The notes: generated by a model from the sequence alone, not told the origin. A stretch of DNA of 64,000 nucleotides from Phytobacter massiliensis JC163 (GCF_000321045.1 NZ_HE578946.1:520986-584985); one strand, 5' to 3'. Shown: positions 1 to 13,405, counted from the first letter of the stretch. A program made the numbers and translations.

Positions 1-7
1 TGGAGTT

Positions 8-34
8 GCCGGCCCGCGTGCGGGTCGGCATTTT
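8..34 (+). terminator. Rho-independent terminator upstream of garK
   Basis: GCCGGCCCG and CGGGTCGGC form a 9-bp stem (one G-U pair) around a CGTG loop, followed by ATTTT. It probably ends a transcript that starts left of the window. Confidence 0.6.
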
Positions 35-87
35 CCTGAGACTTCCCGGTATATGCTTGCGGCAGTGAATATGCGTAAGGATGGCTT

Positions 88-1227
88 ATGAAAATAGTTA
101 TCGCACCTGACTCCTGGAAAGAAAGTTTGAGTGCCTTAGAGGTTGCGACCGCGATTGAAAACGGCTTTCGCGCCATTTTCCCGGCGGCGGAATATGTAAA
201 ACTGCCGATGGCGGATGGCGGCGAAGGAACGGTTGAAGCGATGGTCGCCGCGACGCAGGGGCGGATCGTTCATGTTCCCGTGAAAGGGCCGCTTGGCGAT
301 GAGGTAGAAGGCTTTTACGGGCTGTCGGGCGACGAACAGTGCGCATTTATCGAAATGGCGGCGGCAAGCGGCCTGGAGATGGTGCCGCCCGCGCAGCGCA
401 ATCCGCTCAAAACGACCTCCTGGGGCACGGGCGATCTGATTCGCCATGCGCTGGACGCAGGCGTTAAACATATCATCATCGGTATTGGCGGCAGCGCGAC
501 CAACGACGGCGGCGCAGGCATGGTGCAGGCGCTGGGCGCGAAGCTGCTGGATGCGCAGGGTCAGCAAATTGGCGCTGGCGGCGCGGCGCTGGAAGCGCTG
601 GCTGAGATTGATATCAGCGAACTGGATAACCGGCTGGCCACCTGTCGTATTGAAGTCGCCTGCGACGTGACGAACCCGCTCACCGGCAAAGAGGGGGCGA
701 CGGCGGTATTTGGCCCGCAGAAAGGGGCGACGCCGGAGATGATTACCCGGCTGGATAAGGCGCTTGGACACTATGCGAAGCTTATCGCGAAGTATCTCGA
801 CAAGGATGTGATGAGCCTGGCGGGCGGCGGCGCGGCGGGCGGAATGGGCGCGGCCCTGCACGCTTTCTGCGGCGCGGAGCTTCGTCGTGGGATTGAAATT
901 GTCACCGAGGCGCTCTCACTTGATGAGCATGTGGTCGACGCGGATCTGGTTATTACCGGCGAAGGCCGTATTGATAGCCAGACGGTACACGGCAAAGTGC
1001 CTGTTGGCGTCGCGAAGGTGGCGAAGCGGCACAATGTCCCGGTTATCGGCATTGCGGGCAGCCTGACGGCGGATGTCGGCGTGGTTCACGACCACGGAAT
1101 CGACGCGGTTTTCAGCGTGATGTATAAAATTTGCACCCTTGAGGATGCGCTGGCCAACGCCGGCGACAATGTGCAAATGACGGCGCGTAACGTGGCGGCG
1201 GTGCTGAAAATCGGCCTCAATAAGTAA
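88..1227 (+). CDS. garK: glycerate 2-kinase (GarK/GlxK family)
   Basis: 379 residues, the usual length for the bacterial glycerate kinase type 1 family. The enzyme phosphorylates D-glycerate with ATP in the cytoplasm, the last step of glucarate/galactarate or glyoxylate-derived glycerate use. Visible family features are the N-terminal start MKIVIAPDSWKESL, the Gly-rich stretch GIGGSATNDGGAGM near residue 131, and VITGEGRID near residue 288. The ATG at 88 has an AAGGA Shine-Dalgarno at 77-81. It is convergent with barA, and a REP-like pair lies between them. Assignment to garK rather than its paralogue glxK rests on the position beside barA (near the gud/gar genes in relatives), so the family is certain and the symbol less so. 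Confidence 0.9.
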   Translation: MKIVIAPDSWKESLSALEVATAIENGFRAIFPAAEYVKLPMADGGEGTVEAMVAATQGRIVHVPVKGPLGDEVEGFYGLSGDEQCAFIEMAAASGLEMVPPAQRNPLKTTSWGTGDLIRHALDAGVKHIIIGIGGSATNDGGAGMVQALGAKLLDAQGQQIGAGGAALEALAEIDISELDNRLATCRIEVACDVTNPLTGKEGATAVFGPQKGATPEMITRLDKALGHYAKLIAKYLDKDVMSLAGGGAAGGMGAALHAFCGAELRRGIEIVTEALSLDEHVVDADLVITGEGRIDSQTVHGKVPVGVAKVAKRHNVPVIGIAGSLTADVGVVHDHGIDAVFSVMYKICTLEDALANAGDNVQMTARNVAAVLKIGLNK

Positions 1228-1246
1228 TGTTCTCTCTTATGTAACC

Positions 1247-1315
1247 GCATCCGGGGGAATTCCCGGGTGCGCATCGTGAGTTTGGTAGCCCGGATAAGGC
1301 AACGCCGCATCCGGG
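1247..1315. repeat. REP/BIME-like palindromic pair
   Basis: Two palindromes lie between the convergent garK and barA genes. The first is GCATCCGGG...CCCGGGTGC (1247-1270). The second is CCCGGATAAGG...GCCGCATCCGGG (1289-1315), which closely matches the enterobacterial REP consensus. Such elements sit in 3' untranslated regions, bind gyrase or IHF, and can stabilise transcripts or end convergent transcription. Confidence 0.75.
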
Positions 1316-1325
1316 AGATACCCAC

Positions 1326-4076
1326 TTAACCGATCATCTTACGGGCTTCCCGCGCCACGTTATCCATCTCATCCAGTAGCTCCAGAAACTCCGGCTCAAG
1401 CTCTTCGGCAGGCACATCGCTGCGCAATTGCTGCTCAATAATCTGACAGAGCTTTTTCAGCCGCGGCACGCCGCTATAGCCGCAGCTGCCATGCAGTTTA
1501 TGAATCAAATCCAGCAGCCCCTGGGGCGATTCGCCCACCAGTTGCTCTTCAACCCTGTTACGCACTTCCGGTAAAAACTCCACCAGCATCTGTAGCATGT
1601 CGCGCGCCAGGTCCGATTTCCCCGCCGCCTGGCGAAGCGCCAGCTGCCAGTCGAGGGTGACATCAGCCTGCGGCGCTGGCGCTGAGGTTTCCGCGCTGGC
1701 CGCGACGGTCGCCACCACCGCGCCGGGCTTATAGCGCAGCAGCAGGTTGTACAGTTTGTCCTCTTCAATCGGTTTCGCCAGATAATCGTTCATCCCGGCG
1801 CTGAGCAGCTTCTCTTTTTGCCCGGCCATGGCGTGGGCAGTCACGGCGATAACCGGCGTCTGCTGCTGATGGGGAAGCTGGCGAATCAGTTCGCAGGCGC
1901 GAATACCGTCCATTTCCGGCATCTGGATATCCATCAGAATCAGATCGAACTGCATCTGTTTTGCCTTCTCCAGCGCCTCTATGCCGCTGCTACAAACCTC
2001 CACGTGCTGCACCAAATCTTCCAGCAGCACGCCGATAAGCTTCAGGTTGGCGGGGTTATCATCCACCGCCATGACCGCCATCGGCAGTTTGCGATTATCC
2101 AGCGGCTGCGCCAGCTGGTTTATCTGGCAATATTGCGTCAGCGCGGGCAGCAACCGGGTGGCGGTCAGGGGTTTGAGCAGGCAGGCAGCCGCGCCGTCCT
2201 GTTTCAGTTCCTCGGCGTTAATCTGCGCGTGGCACGGCAGCGCCAGCAGCAGGTAGTCAGTCATCGACGCGGCTTTCGCCAGCCGTTCATGCTGCATGGA
2301 GAGCGGCTCGCGGAAGGTGACCGGTATCGACAGCAGCAGAATATCGTAATGGTCAGGGGGTAGGGCGGAGAAGGAGGGGCTGTAAATCACCTCCAGCGGC
2401 GTGGCGTTCAGCACGTCGAGCGTACTCTGCGCGGCGGCGGTATTGGGTTCAACGTAGGCCAGCCGTTTTTCGGCCAGGCACCCGGTCAGCGGCCCTTCGG
2501 TAATCGCGTTCGGGTTGAGATCCAGGTTGATATGACACCAGAAGGTCGAGCCGCGTCCCGGCTGGCTATGGAAAGAGATATCGCCGCCCATCTCCTTCAC
2601 CAGCTTCTGCGTGATAACCAGGCCCAGCCCGGTGCCGCCGTGACGGCGGGAGATGCTGGCGTCCGCCTGGCGAAACGCCTGAAACAGCCGCGACTGATCC
2701 CGTTCAGGAATACCGATGCCGGTGTCGCGGATCTGCACCTCAATTTGCACTTTGTTATTACTGATGGAACGCCGCTCCACCAGAATGTCGATATTCCCGC
2801 TTTCGGTAAACTTAATGGCGTTGCCGACCAGGTTGGTGATCACCTGCTGTAGACGCAGCGGGTCGCCAATAACGTTATCCGGCACATCCTGTTTAATATT
2901 CAGGGTCAGCTCAAGCCCCTTATCGTGCGCCGAATGCGCCATGAGCGTGACCACCTCATCCAGCGTGCTGCGCAGCGGGAACGGAATACTCTCCAGAATC
3001 AGCTTGCCCGCTTCTAGCTTCGAGAAGTCCAGCACGTCGTTGATAATGGTCAGCAAATTATTGGCCGAGCGCTCAATGGTCAGCAGATGGTCGCGCTGGG
3101 TTGGGTTCAGTTCGGATCTCAGCGTCAGGCGGGTAAAGCCGATCACCCCGTTAAGCGGCGTGCGCAGTTCGTGGGACATGTTCGCCAGAAACTCAGATTT
3201 AATGCGCGCCGCTTCCTGGGCGCGTTTCTTTGCCAGGTCCAGCTCGACGTTCTGGATCTCCATCTGTTCCAGGGTTTCGCGCAGATCGGAGGTGGACTGG
3301 TCGATATTGTGCTGCATCTCTTCGTAATAGGCGGCCAGCGACATCGCCATCGAGTTAATGCCGTTTTTCAGCATGTCCAGCTCGCCGAGCATAAAGCCCT
3401 CCACCCGGCTGTCCAGCTGACCGCGCCGGATGCGGTCCACCGTGTTCACCATATTGCGGATAGGCCCGGTCACGTCCCGCATCAAGCGCCAGCCAAAAAT
3501 CGAAGCGATGCCGATACAGAACAGAATCATCAGGCTGGAGATGAATATCTCCTTGTACTGCTGCAGGCGTACCGATTGCAGATCCAGCTCCAGCGCAATA
3601 TAGCCCAGCGTATTGCGCGCGGGCTTAGCGGCGGAAAGGGCTGATTCATCGGGCGAATAACCTTCGGAAATAATCGGCGTGCGCAGAATCATCAGATCTC
3701 CCTTGCGCGAGACGCTGAGCCTCCGGGGGAAGGGGACGCCTGAGGCCAGCCGTAGCTCGCCGGGATCGAGCTGGAAATTGGAGGTGACGAACAGATTATT
3801 GTGCTCGTCATAGATAGAGATTGCGCGAACGATTTCTGAATGGCGGCGGTGCAGCACGCTGATGAGCTGCCCAATGGCATCCCGATCCTGCAGCCGCATA
3901 CTGTATTCGCTGGAAACCGCCAGCGGTTCGATAATGCTGGCGCCCGCGTCTTCCAGCTGGCGCTGGAGATCGTTATAGCGATGAACAACGAAGAAAATAC
4001 TCAACAGCACGCCGATAAGTACAGTGGGGGCGAGGATCAGAATCATCATGCGCGCGCGCAGGCTGTAGTTGGTCAT
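1326..4076 (-). CDS. barA: BarA hybrid sensor histidine kinase
   Basis: 916 residues (E. coli BarA has 918). It is an inner-membrane tripartite sensor kinase that phosphorylates the response regulator UvrY and so drives CsrB/CsrC expression and carbon-flux control. Domains in order: transmembrane segment about 10-31, periplasmic sensor, second transmembrane segment about 178-197, HAMP, HisKA with the phospho-His in [11 protein letters not shown] near 302, HATPase with GTGLGL, a receiver domain with phospho-Asp in [13 protein letters not shown] near 718, and a C-terminal Hpt domain with LHGSCGYSG near 860. Its start lies 57 bp from the divergently transcribed rlmD. Confidence 0.97.
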   Translation of the reverse strand: MTNYSLRARMMILILAPTVLIGVLLSIFFVVHRYNDLQRQLEDAGASIIEPLAVSSEYSMRLQDRDAIGQLISVLHRRHSEIVRAISIYDEHNNLFVTSNFQLDPGELRLASGVPFPRRLSVSRKGDLMILRTPIISEGYSPDESALSAAKPARNTLGYIALELDLQSVRLQQYKEIFISSLMILFCIGIASIFGWRLMRDVTGPIRNMVNTVDRIRRGQLDSRVEGFMLGELDMLKNGINSMAMSLAAYYEEMQHNIDQSTSDLRETLEQMEIQNVELDLAKKRAQEAARIKSEFLANMSHELRTPLNGVIGFTRLTLRSELNPTQRDHLLTIERSANNLLTIINDVLDFSKLEAGKLILESIPFPLRSTLDEVVTLMAHSAHDKGLELTLNIKQDVPDNVIGDPLRLQQVITNLVGNAIKFTESGNIDILVERRSISNNKVQIEVQIRDTGIGIPERDQSRLFQAFRQADASISRRHGGTGLGLVITQKLVKEMGGDISFHSQPGRGSTFWCHINLDLNPNAITEGPLTGCLAEKRLAYVEPNTAAAQSTLDVLNATPLEVIYSPSFSALPPDHYDILLLSIPVTFREPLSMQHERLAKAASMTDYLLLALPCHAQINAEELKQDGAAACLLKPLTATRLLPALTQYCQINQLAQPLDNRKLPMAVMAVDDNPANLKLIGVLLEDLVQHVEVCSSGIEALEKAKQMQFDLILMDIQMPEMDGIRACELIRQLPHQQQTPVIAVTAHAMAGQKEKLLSAGMNDYLAKPIEEDKLYNLLLRYKPGAVVATVAASAETSAPAPQADVTLDWQLALRQAAGKSDLARDMLQMLVEFLPEVRNRVEEQLVGESPQGLLDLIHKLHGSCGYSGVPRLKKLCQIIEQQLRSDVPAEELEPEFLELLDEMDNVAREARKMIG

Positions 4077-4133
4077 GGGGTTCCGTTATGGGACAATGTG
4101 GCCACTCAAAGATATTCGAGAATATTCCCGGCA

Positions 4134-5432
4134 ATGGCGCAATTCTACTCTGCAAAACGGCGCGTGACGACGCGCGAGATCATAACCGTTACAGTAAACG
4201 ACCTCGATCCCTTCGGGCAGGGGGTCGCGCGGCATAACGGTAAGGCGCTGTTTGTGCCTGGATTACTGCCGCAGGAGACGGCGACGGTCACGCTGACAGA
4301 AGATAAACGCCAGTTCGCCCGCGGCGACGTTAAGCGTCGCCTGAACGACAGCCCTGAGCGCGTCGAGCCGCGATGCCCCCACTTTGGCGTCTGCGGCGGC
4401 TGTCAGCAGCAGCACGCCAGCGTTGCCCTGCAACAGCGCAGTAAAAGCGCCGCGCTGGCAAGAATGATGAACCGTGAGGTGGACGAAGTGATTGCCGCAG
4501 AGCCCTGGGGCTACCGCCGTCGCGCCCGCCTTAGCCTGAGCTGGCAGCCCAAAACCCAGCGCCTGGCGATGGGGTTTCGCAAAGCCAGCGCCAGCGATAT
4601 TGTGAACATATCGCGCTGCCCGGTATTGGTGCCCCGTCTTGAGGCACTCCTTCTCCCGCTGCACGACTGCCTGGCAGGTTTGCAGGGGGCGCGCGATTTA
4701 GGTCATGTGGAACTGGTGCTGGCGGATAACGGCCCTCTGATGGTGCTGCGCCATACGGCTCCCCTGAGCGCTGCGGATAAACAAAAACTGGAACGCTTTT
4801 CGCATTCCCAGCATCTGGCCCTGTTCCTGGCGCCGAAAAGCGAGATAGTAGAACAGCTTACCGGCGAAGCGCCCTGGTACAGCTCTGACGGGCTACGCTT
4901 AACCTTCAGCCCGCGGGACTTTATTCAGGTTAACGATGGCGTTAACCAGCAGATGGTGGCCCGTGCGCTGGCCTGGCTGGACGTGCAGCCACAGGACCGC
5001 GTGCTCGATCTCTTCTGCGGGATGGGCAATTTTACCCTGCCGCTGGCGAAGCGGGCGGCGAACGTGGTTGGCGTTGAAGGGGTAAACGAGCTGGTCGTGA
5101 AAGCGCGTGAGAATGCGCAACAGAACGGTTTGCAAAACGTGACATTTTTTCATGAAAATCTTGAAGAAGATGTCACAAAGCAGCCGTGGGCGCGGCAGGG
5201 TTTTGATAAAATACTGCTCGACCCCGCACGTGCAGGCGCTGCGGGCGTAATGCGGCATATTGTTAAGCTGGCAGCGAAAAAAATCGTCTATGTTTCCTGT
5301 AACCCGGCGACGCTTGCGCGCGACAGCGAAGCGTTAATCAGCGCAGGTTACCAGATTCAGCGGCTGGCGATGCTGGATATGTTCCCGCACACTGGGCATC
5401 TGGAGTCGATGGTGTTGTTTGAGCACAAGTGA
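4134..5432 (+). CDS. rlmD: RlmD, 23S rRNA (uracil-1939-C5) methyltransferase
   Basis: 432 residues, against 433 for E. coli RlmD (RumA). It transfers a methyl group from S-adenosylmethionine to U1939 of 23S rRNA. Visible are the N-terminal TRAM domain, the 4Fe-4S cysteines in [14 protein letters not shown], the SAM motif [22 protein letters not shown], and the catalytic Cys in [15 protein letters not shown]. The frame is open further upstream inside barA antisense, but the conserved [10 protein letters not shown] start at 4134 sets the length. relA follows after 57 bp. Confidence 0.97.
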   Translation: MAQFYSAKRRVTTREIITVTVNDLDPFGQGVARHNGKALFVPGLLPQETATVTLTEDKRQFARGDVKRRLNDSPERVEPRCPHFGVCGGCQQQHASVALQQRSKSAALARMMNREVDEVIAAEPWGYRRRARLSLSWQPKTQRLAMGFRKASASDIVNISRCPVLVPRLEALLLPLHDCLAGLQGARDLGHVELVLADNGPLMVLRHTAPLSAADKQKLERFSHSQHLALFLAPKSEIVEQLTGEAPWYSSDGLRLTFSPRDFIQVNDGVNQQMVARALAWLDVQPQDRVLDLFCGMGNFTLPLAKRAANVVGVEGVNELVVKARENAQQNGLQNVTFFHENLEEDVTKQPWARQGFDKILLDPARAGAAGVMRHIVKLAAKKIVYVSCNPATLARDSEALISAGYQIQRLAMLDMFPHTGHLESMVLFEHK

Positions 5433-5489
5433 TTAATTTCGGCTTGCTGAGTTCGGCAGGCCCGGTCGGTCCCTTAAAAGGAGAGGACA

Positions 5490-7724
5490 ATGGTTGCGGT
5501 AAGAAGTGCACATTTAAATAAAGCGGGTGAATTCGATCCGAAAAAATGGATCGCCAGTCTGGGTATCTCCAGCCAACCGTCGTGCGATCGCTTAGCCGAA
5601 ACCTGGGAATATTGTCTGCGGCAAACGCAAGGGCATCCTCACGCCGACCTGCTGCTCTGGCGCGGCGTCGAGATGGTGGAAATCCTCTCCATGCTCAGTA
5701 TGGATATCGACACGCTGCGCGCCGCGCTGCTCTTTCCGCTGGCGGATGCCGAAGTGGTCAGCGAAGAGGTGCTGCGGGAAAGCGTGGGCAAATCCGTTGT
5801 CAGCCTTATCCACGGCGTGCGCGATATGGCGGCAATCCGCCAGCTTAAAGCTACCCACACCGATTCAGTCTCTTCCGAACAGGTGGACAACGTTCGCCGC
5901 ATGCTGCTGGCGATGGTGGATGATTTTCGCTGCGTGGTCATTAAGCTTGCCGAACGTATCGCCCACCTGCGCGAGGTCAAAGACGCGCCGGAAGACGAAC
6001 GCGTACTGGCGGCAAAAGAGTGCACCAACATCTACGCCCCGCTGGCCAACCGCTTAGGCATCGGGCAGCTGAAATGGGAGCTGGAAGATTACTGCTTCCG
6101 CTATCTGCACCCGGCGGAGTACAAGCGCATTGCCAAACTGCTGCACGAGCGCCGTATCGATCGTGAACACTATATCGAAGAGTTTGTCGGCCACCTGCGC
6201 TCAGAAATGAAAACCGAAGGGGTGAAGGCCGAGGTCTACGGGCGGCCAAAACATATCTACAGCATCTGGCGAAAAATGCAGAAAAAGCACCTCGCTTTCG
6301 ACGAGCTGTTTGACGTGCGCGCCGTGCGTATCGTCGCCGAACGCCTGCAGGACTGCTACGCCGCGCTGGGGATTGTGCACACCCATTACCGCCACCTGCC
6401 GGACGAGTTCGACGATTACGTCGCCAACCCGAAACCCAACGGCTACCAGTCTATTCATACCGTCGTGCTGGGGCCCGGCGGCAAAACCGTTGAAATCCAG
6501 ATCCGCACCAAACAGATGCATGAAGATGCGGAGCTGGGGGTAGCGGCACACTGGAAATATAAAGAGGGCACCGCCACAGCCGGGCCGCGCTCGGCGCACG
6601 AAGACCGCATCGCCTGGCTGCGGAAGCTTATCGCCTGGCAGGAGGAGATGGCCGACTCCGGCGAAATGCTCGACGAAGTGCGCAGCCAGGTCTTCGACGA
6701 TCGGGTCTACGTCTTTACGCCAAAAGGCGACGTGGTGGACCTCCCGGCAGGCTCCACGCCGCTGGACTTTGCCTACCACATTCACAGCGACGTCGGCCAC
6801 CGCTGCATCGGGGCAAAAATCAGCGGCCGGATCGTGCCTTTTACCTACCAACTGCAAATGGGCGATCAGATTGAAATTATCACCCAGAAGCAGCCGAACC
6901 CCAGCCGCGACTGGCTTAATCCGAACCTGGGCTATGTCACCACCAGCCGTGGGCGGTCAAAAATTCACGCCTGGTTCCGCAAACAGGATCGGGACAAAAA
7001 CATTCTTGCCGGCCGCCAGATCCTCGACGACGAACTGGCGCATCTCGGCATCAGCCTGAAAGAGGCGGAGAAGCACCTGCTGCCCCGCTATAACTTCAAC
7101 GAGCTGGAGGAGCTGCTGGCGGCTATCGGTGGTGGCGACATTCGCCTGAACCAGATGGTCAATTTCCTGCAGGCGCAGTTCAACAAGCCCAGCGCCGAAG
7201 AGCAGGATGCGGCGGCCTTAAAGCAGTTGCAGCAGAAAACGTACGCGCCGCAGAATCGCAGCAAAGATAATGGCCGGGTAGTGGTGGAAGGGGTGGGCAA
7301 CCTGATGCACCATATTGCCCGCTGCTGCCAGCCGATTCCGGGGGACGAAATCGTCGGTTTCATCACCCAGGGGCGCGGCATCTCTATTCACCGCGCCGAC
7401 TGCGACCAGCTTGAAGAGCTGCGCGCCCATGCGCCGGAGCGGATTGTCGACGCGGTGTGGGGCGAGAGCTACTCGGCGGGCTATTCGCTGGTGGTGAGAG
7501 TAACCGCCAACGACCGCAGCGGCCTGCTACGTGATATCACCACCATTCTTGCCAACGAGAAAGTGAACGTGCTGGGCGTCGCCAGCCGCAGCGACACCCG
7601 CGAACAGTTGGCCACCATCGATATGAACATCGAAATTTATAACCTGCAGGTGCTGGGCCGCGTGCTCAGCAAGCTGAACCAGGTGCCGGATGTGATTGAC
7701 GCCCGTCGCCTGCACGGCGGTTAA
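5490..7724 (+). CDS. relA: RelA, ribosome-dependent (p)ppGpp synthetase I
   Basis: 744 residues, the same as E. coli RelA. On stalled ribosomes with uncharged tRNA it transfers pyrophosphate from ATP to GTP/GDP and triggers the stringent response. Domains: a degenerate hydrolase-like N-terminus lacking the HD metal site, the synthetase core (about 200-380, with the nucleotide-binding stretch NPKPNGYQSIHT), TGS (from VYVFTPKGDVVDLPAGSTP), the Cys-containing zinc-finger region (ARCCQPIPGDEI near 612), and a C-terminal ACT/RRM domain. A strong AAAGGAGAGGA Shine-Dalgarno precedes the ATG. In E. coli the mazEF toxin-antitoxin pair follows; here mazG follows after 66 bp. Confidence 0.98.
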   Translation: MVAVRSAHLNKAGEFDPKKWIASLGISSQPSCDRLAETWEYCLRQTQGHPHADLLLWRGVEMVEILSMLSMDIDTLRAALLFPLADAEVVSEEVLRESVGKSVVSLIHGVRDMAAIRQLKATHTDSVSSEQVDNVRRMLLAMVDDFRCVVIKLAERIAHLREVKDAPEDERVLAAKECTNIYAPLANRLGIGQLKWELEDYCFRYLHPAEYKRIAKLLHERRIDREHYIEEFVGHLRSEMKTEGVKAEVYGRPKHIYSIWRKMQKKHLAFDELFDVRAVRIVAERLQDCYAALGIVHTHYRHLPDEFDDYVANPKPNGYQSIHTVVLGPGGKTVEIQIRTKQMHEDAELGVAAHWKYKEGTATAGPRSAHEDRIAWLRKLIAWQEEMADSGEMLDEVRSQVFDDRVYVFTPKGDVVDLPAGSTPLDFAYHIHSDVGHRCIGAKISGRIVPFTYQLQMGDQIEIITQKQPNPSRDWLNPNLGYVTTSRGRSKIHAWFRKQDRDKNILAGRQILDDELAHLGISLKEAEKHLLPRYNFNELEELLAAIGGGDIRLNQMVNFLQAQFNKPSAEEQDAAALKQLQQKTYAPQNRSKDNGRVVVEGVGNLMHHIARCCQPIPGDEIVGFITQGRGISIHRADCDQLEELRAHAPERIVDAVWGESYSAGYSLVVRVTANDRSGLLRDITTILANEKVNVLGVASRSDTREQLATIDMNIEIYNLQVLGRVLSKLNQVPDVIDARRLHGG

Positions 7725-7743
7725 CGCGCCTTTCGTTCTTATT

Positions 7744-7772
7744 CCCGGAGGCGGCGCTTAGCCGTCTCCGGG
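7744..7772 (+). terminator. relA-mazG intergenic hairpin, likely attenuator
   Basis: CCCGGAGGCGGC and GCCGTCTCCGGG pair over 12 bp (one G-U) around a GCTTA loop, followed only by CTTTC. With so weak a U-tract it probably reduces rather than stops readthrough into mazG. Confidence 0.5.
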
Positions 7773-7790
7773 CTTTCAAAGGGAAATAAA

Positions 7791-8582
7791 ATGAGTCAAA
7801 TCGACCGCCTGCTGGGCATCATGCAGCGCCTGCGCGACCCGGAACAGGGTTGCCCGTGGGATAAAGAACAAACGTTCGCCACCATCGCCCCCTATACGCT
7901 GGAAGAAACCTACGAAGTGCTGGATGCCATTTCCCGGGAGGATTTCGACGATCTGCGCGGCGAGCTGGGCGACTTACTGTTCCAGGTGGTGTTCTACGCC
8001 CAGATGGCGCAGGAAGAGGGGCGCTTTAATTTTGACGACATCTGCGCCGCCATCAGCGACAAACTGGAACGCCGCCATCCACATATTTTCGGTGACGCCA
8101 GCGCAGGCAGCAGTAGCGAAGTCCTCGCCCGCTGGGAGGAGATTAAAAGCGCCGAACGCGCCGGAAAAGCGCAGCATTCCGCGCTGGATGATATTCCCCA
8201 TAGCTTCCCGGCGCTGATGCGCGCGCAAAAAATCCAGAAACGCTGTTCTGCGGTGGGTTTTGACTGGACCTCACTCGGCCCGGTGCTGGACAAAGTGCAT
8301 GAAGAGATTGACGAGGTGATGCACGAGGCGCAGCAGGCGGTGGTGGACGAGGCAAAACTGGAAGAAGAGATGGGCGATCTGCTCTTCGCCACCGTCAATC
8401 TTTCGCGCCATTTAGGGGTAAAAGCAGAGACGGCGCTGCAAAAAGCCAACCTCAAATTCGAGCGTCGTTTTCGTGAAGTCGAGAGAATTGTCGCCGCCCG
8501 CGGCCTGGAGATGACCGGCGTTGACCTGGAAATAATGGAGTCGATATGGCAAGAGGTAAAACGCCAGGAAACTGATAACTAA
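7791..8582 (+). CDS. mazG: MazG nucleoside triphosphate pyrophosphohydrolase
   Basis: 263 residues, as in E. coli. It hydrolyses NTPs and dNTPs to monophosphates plus pyrophosphate; in E. coli it also lowers (p)ppGpp and is linked to nutrient-stress survival. Two MazG repeats are visible: the first with ELGDLLFQVVFYAQ (about 60) and the second with EEMGDLLFATVNLSRH (about 197). The N-terminus LLGIMQRLRDPEQGCPWDKEQ is typical. It lies 66 bp after relA behind a hairpin, so co-transcription with relA is likely. The mazEF genes that give it its name are absent. Confidence 0.97.
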   Translation: MSQIDRLLGIMQRLRDPEQGCPWDKEQTFATIAPYTLEETYEVLDAISREDFDDLRGELGDLLFQVVFYAQMAQEEGRFNFDDICAAISDKLERRHPHIFGDASAGSSSEVLARWEEIKSAERAGKAQHSALDDIPHSFPALMRAQKIQKRCSAVGFDWTSLGPVLDKVHEEIDEVMHEAQQAVVDEAKLEEEMGDLLFATVNLSRHLGVKAETALQKANLKFERRFREVERIVAARGLEMTGVDLEIMESIWQEVKRQETDN

Positions 8583-8672
8583 CGCTTTTATGCCGCAAGG
8601 GGTTATTTGTGTGATTTTTTAAATAACAAGCGCTTGATTTGCGTCAAAATCATTTCCCCAAAAAGGGCTATT

Positions 8673-8717
8673 TTCTCCCTCCTTATGTTAAGTGTGGTTT
8701 GAAGAACAGGAGGGAGA

Positions 8718-8718
<1 letters not shown>
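8673..8718 (+). promoter_or_regulatory. Long hairpin covering a Shine-Dalgarno sequence upstream of pyrG
   Basis: TTCTCCCTCCT (8673-8683) is the exact reverse complement of AGGAGGGAGAA (8708-8718), with a 24-nt loop. The 3' arm contains a consensus Shine-Dalgarno (AGGAGG, 8708-8713) and ends on the A of an ATG. No U-tract follows, so this is not an ordinary terminator. In a transcript reading through from mazG it would hide the ribosome-binding site of the leader ORF at 8718. Its regulatory role is inferred. Confidence 0.45.
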
Positions 8719-11824
<3,106 letters not shown>

Positions 11825-11846
11825 TCGTCTTTCCTGAAATCCTTAA

Positions 11847-11871
11847 CCGGGCAGCAATGCCCGGTTTTTTT
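11847..11871 (+). terminator. Rho-independent terminator of eno
   Basis: CCGGGCA and TGCCCGG pair around GCAA, directly followed by seven Ts (11865-11871). Confidence 0.9.
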
Positions 11872-11881
11872 ATGCCTGTGG

Positions 11882-13219
11882 TCAGATAATCATATCCAGC
11901 AGCAACACTATCAGCAGCCCCACCACCGAGTTGGTCAGCTCCAGCAGCCCCCAGGTCTTGAACGTATCCTTAATCGACAGGCCAAAATACTCTTTAAACA
12001 GCCAGAATGCGGCATCGTTCACATGGGTCAGGGTGTTACTACCGGAAGCGGTCGCCAGCACCATCAACGCCGGATCAACGTTAAACGTCGTGATCATCGG
12101 GCCAACTATCCCGGCAGCGGTAATGGCCGAAACCGTGCCTGCACCCGTGGCCAGCCTTAACAGCACGGTAATAAACCACGCCATGATAAGCGGCGACACC
12201 GAAGAAGTACGCATCATGTCGGCAATATAGTCGCCAACACCGGTATCCATAATAATCTGCTTAAATGCCCCGCCTGCCCCGATGATAAAAACCACCAGCG
12301 CGACTTTCTCAATGGCGTCTGAGTAGGAGCTCATAACCTGCGTCATGGATTTACCGCGGGCGGTACCAAACGCATACAGCGCCACAAGGACCGCGATCAG
12401 CATGCTGATTTGCGCGCTGCCAATAAAATTAAGCAGCGAGATAACCTGAGCGTCAGCAGGGATGAAGAGTTTGATAAGGGTGACGCCGGTAATAATAATG
12501 GCCGGGATCAGCGGCACCAGCAGGCTGGTAGCAAACGAAGGCATTTCATCATCGCGAAAGACTTTCTGAGACTCCAGCAGCGCCGGAATGGGGCGCTCCA
12601 GGTTGCCCAGCAGTTTCGGCAACAGGATACCGGAACAGATAACGGTCGGGATAGCGACAATCAGGCCGTAGATGTAGACCATTCCCATATCCGCATGAAA
12701 CGCCGATACCAGAGCCGTCGGGCCAGGCTGCGGCGGAAACAGGCTGTGCGCCGTGGTTGATGCGGCAACCATGGTAATGCCGAGTTTCAAAAACGGAATT
12801 TTTGCTTCGCGGGCGATACTAATAACCAGCGGCGCAAGGATCAAAAAAGCGACTTCATAGAACATGGCAAGGCCGAAGATAAGCCCAATCACCATGATCG
12901 CCCATTGAACCTTTTTCGGTCCGAAGCTTTTTAACAGCGTAGACGAGACACGCTGCGCCGCTCCTGAATCAACCATCAGCTTGCCTAAAATAGCGCCAAA
13001 CAGGATGATTAATGCTAGATGACCAAGGGTGCTGCCAATGCCTGCCTCGATCGATTTGCCAATCGCTTCCAGCGGAAGCCCTTCGCAAAAGCCAACGAAA
13101 ATGGCCGCCAACAGTAATGCCAGCATACCATTGATTTTGAATTTTATATTGAGGATAAGAAGTACGACAACGCCAAGGGCAACCCAGATCACCGGCAAGG
13201 CTTCAACGAAAGCATTCAT
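11882..13219 (-). CDS. GntP-family gluconate/sugar-acid:H+ permease
   Basis: 445 residues, almost wholly hydrophobic, with about 12 transmembrane segments. The sequence follows the GntP/GntT/DsdX/GntU family throughout, with the Pro-rich motif HSLFPPQPGPTAL near 160, GAGGAFKQIIMDTGVG near 305 and a C-terminal FWLFKEYFGLS motif. Members import gluconate or related sugar acids with protons. The precise substrate cannot be read from sequence; it is closer to GntP than to DsdX. It stands alone, convergent with eno, with a palindromic operator-like site upstream (13293-13310). Confidence 0.85.
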   Translation of the reverse strand: MNAFVEALPVIWVALGVVVLLILNIKFKINGMLALLLAAIFVGFCEGLPLEAIGKSIEAGIGSTLGHLALIILFGAILGKLMVDSGAAQRVSSTLLKSFGPKKVQWAIMVIGLIFGLAMFYEVAFLILAPLVISIAREAKIPFLKLGITMVAASTTAHSLFPPQPGPTALVSAFHADMGMVYIYGLIVAIPTVICSGILLPKLLGNLERPIPALLESQKVFRDDEMPSFATSLLVPLIPAIIITGVTLIKLFIPADAQVISLLNFIGSAQISMLIAVLVALYAFGTARGKSMTQVMSSYSDAIEKVALVVFIIGAGGAFKQIIMDTGVGDYIADMMRTSSVSPLIMAWFITVLLRLATGAGTVSAITAAGIVGPMITTFNVDPALMVLATASGSNTLTHVNDAAFWLFKEYFGLSIKDTFKTWGLLELTNSVVGLLIVLLLDMII

Positions 13220-13292
13220 TCATGTTCCTTGTCAAAACGTATAATTGGTATGATATGTAAAGCGATTGGATTATTACTTTTGCATAGTTGTT

Positions 13293-13310
13293 ATACCAGT
13301 GTATTGGTAT
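13293..13310. promoter_or_regulatory. Palindrome ATACCA-N6-TGGTAT, candidate GntR-type operator
   Basis: Exact inverted repeat ATACCA/TGGTAT spaced by six bases in the region upstream of the GntP-family permease; another TTGGTAT half-site lies at 13246-13252. TTGGTAT/ATACCAA half-sites are typical of sugar-acid regulators of the GntR FadR subfamily (UxuR/ExuR-like). No regulator gene is adjacent. Confidence 0.4.
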
Positions 13311-13405
13311 GGTAAAAGATGAATTAGTGATCGACTGCAAAGAATGATGTAAGAACAAGACGCCATTACATGTCTGTCGTTGCAGTAAGCGGCGTGCCGC
13401 TGATG

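Noticed and set aside
3840-4133. 98-codon N-terminal extension of rlmD inside barA antisense
   Set aside because: Not conserved; the family start [10 protein letters not shown] at 4134 gives the normal 432 residues.
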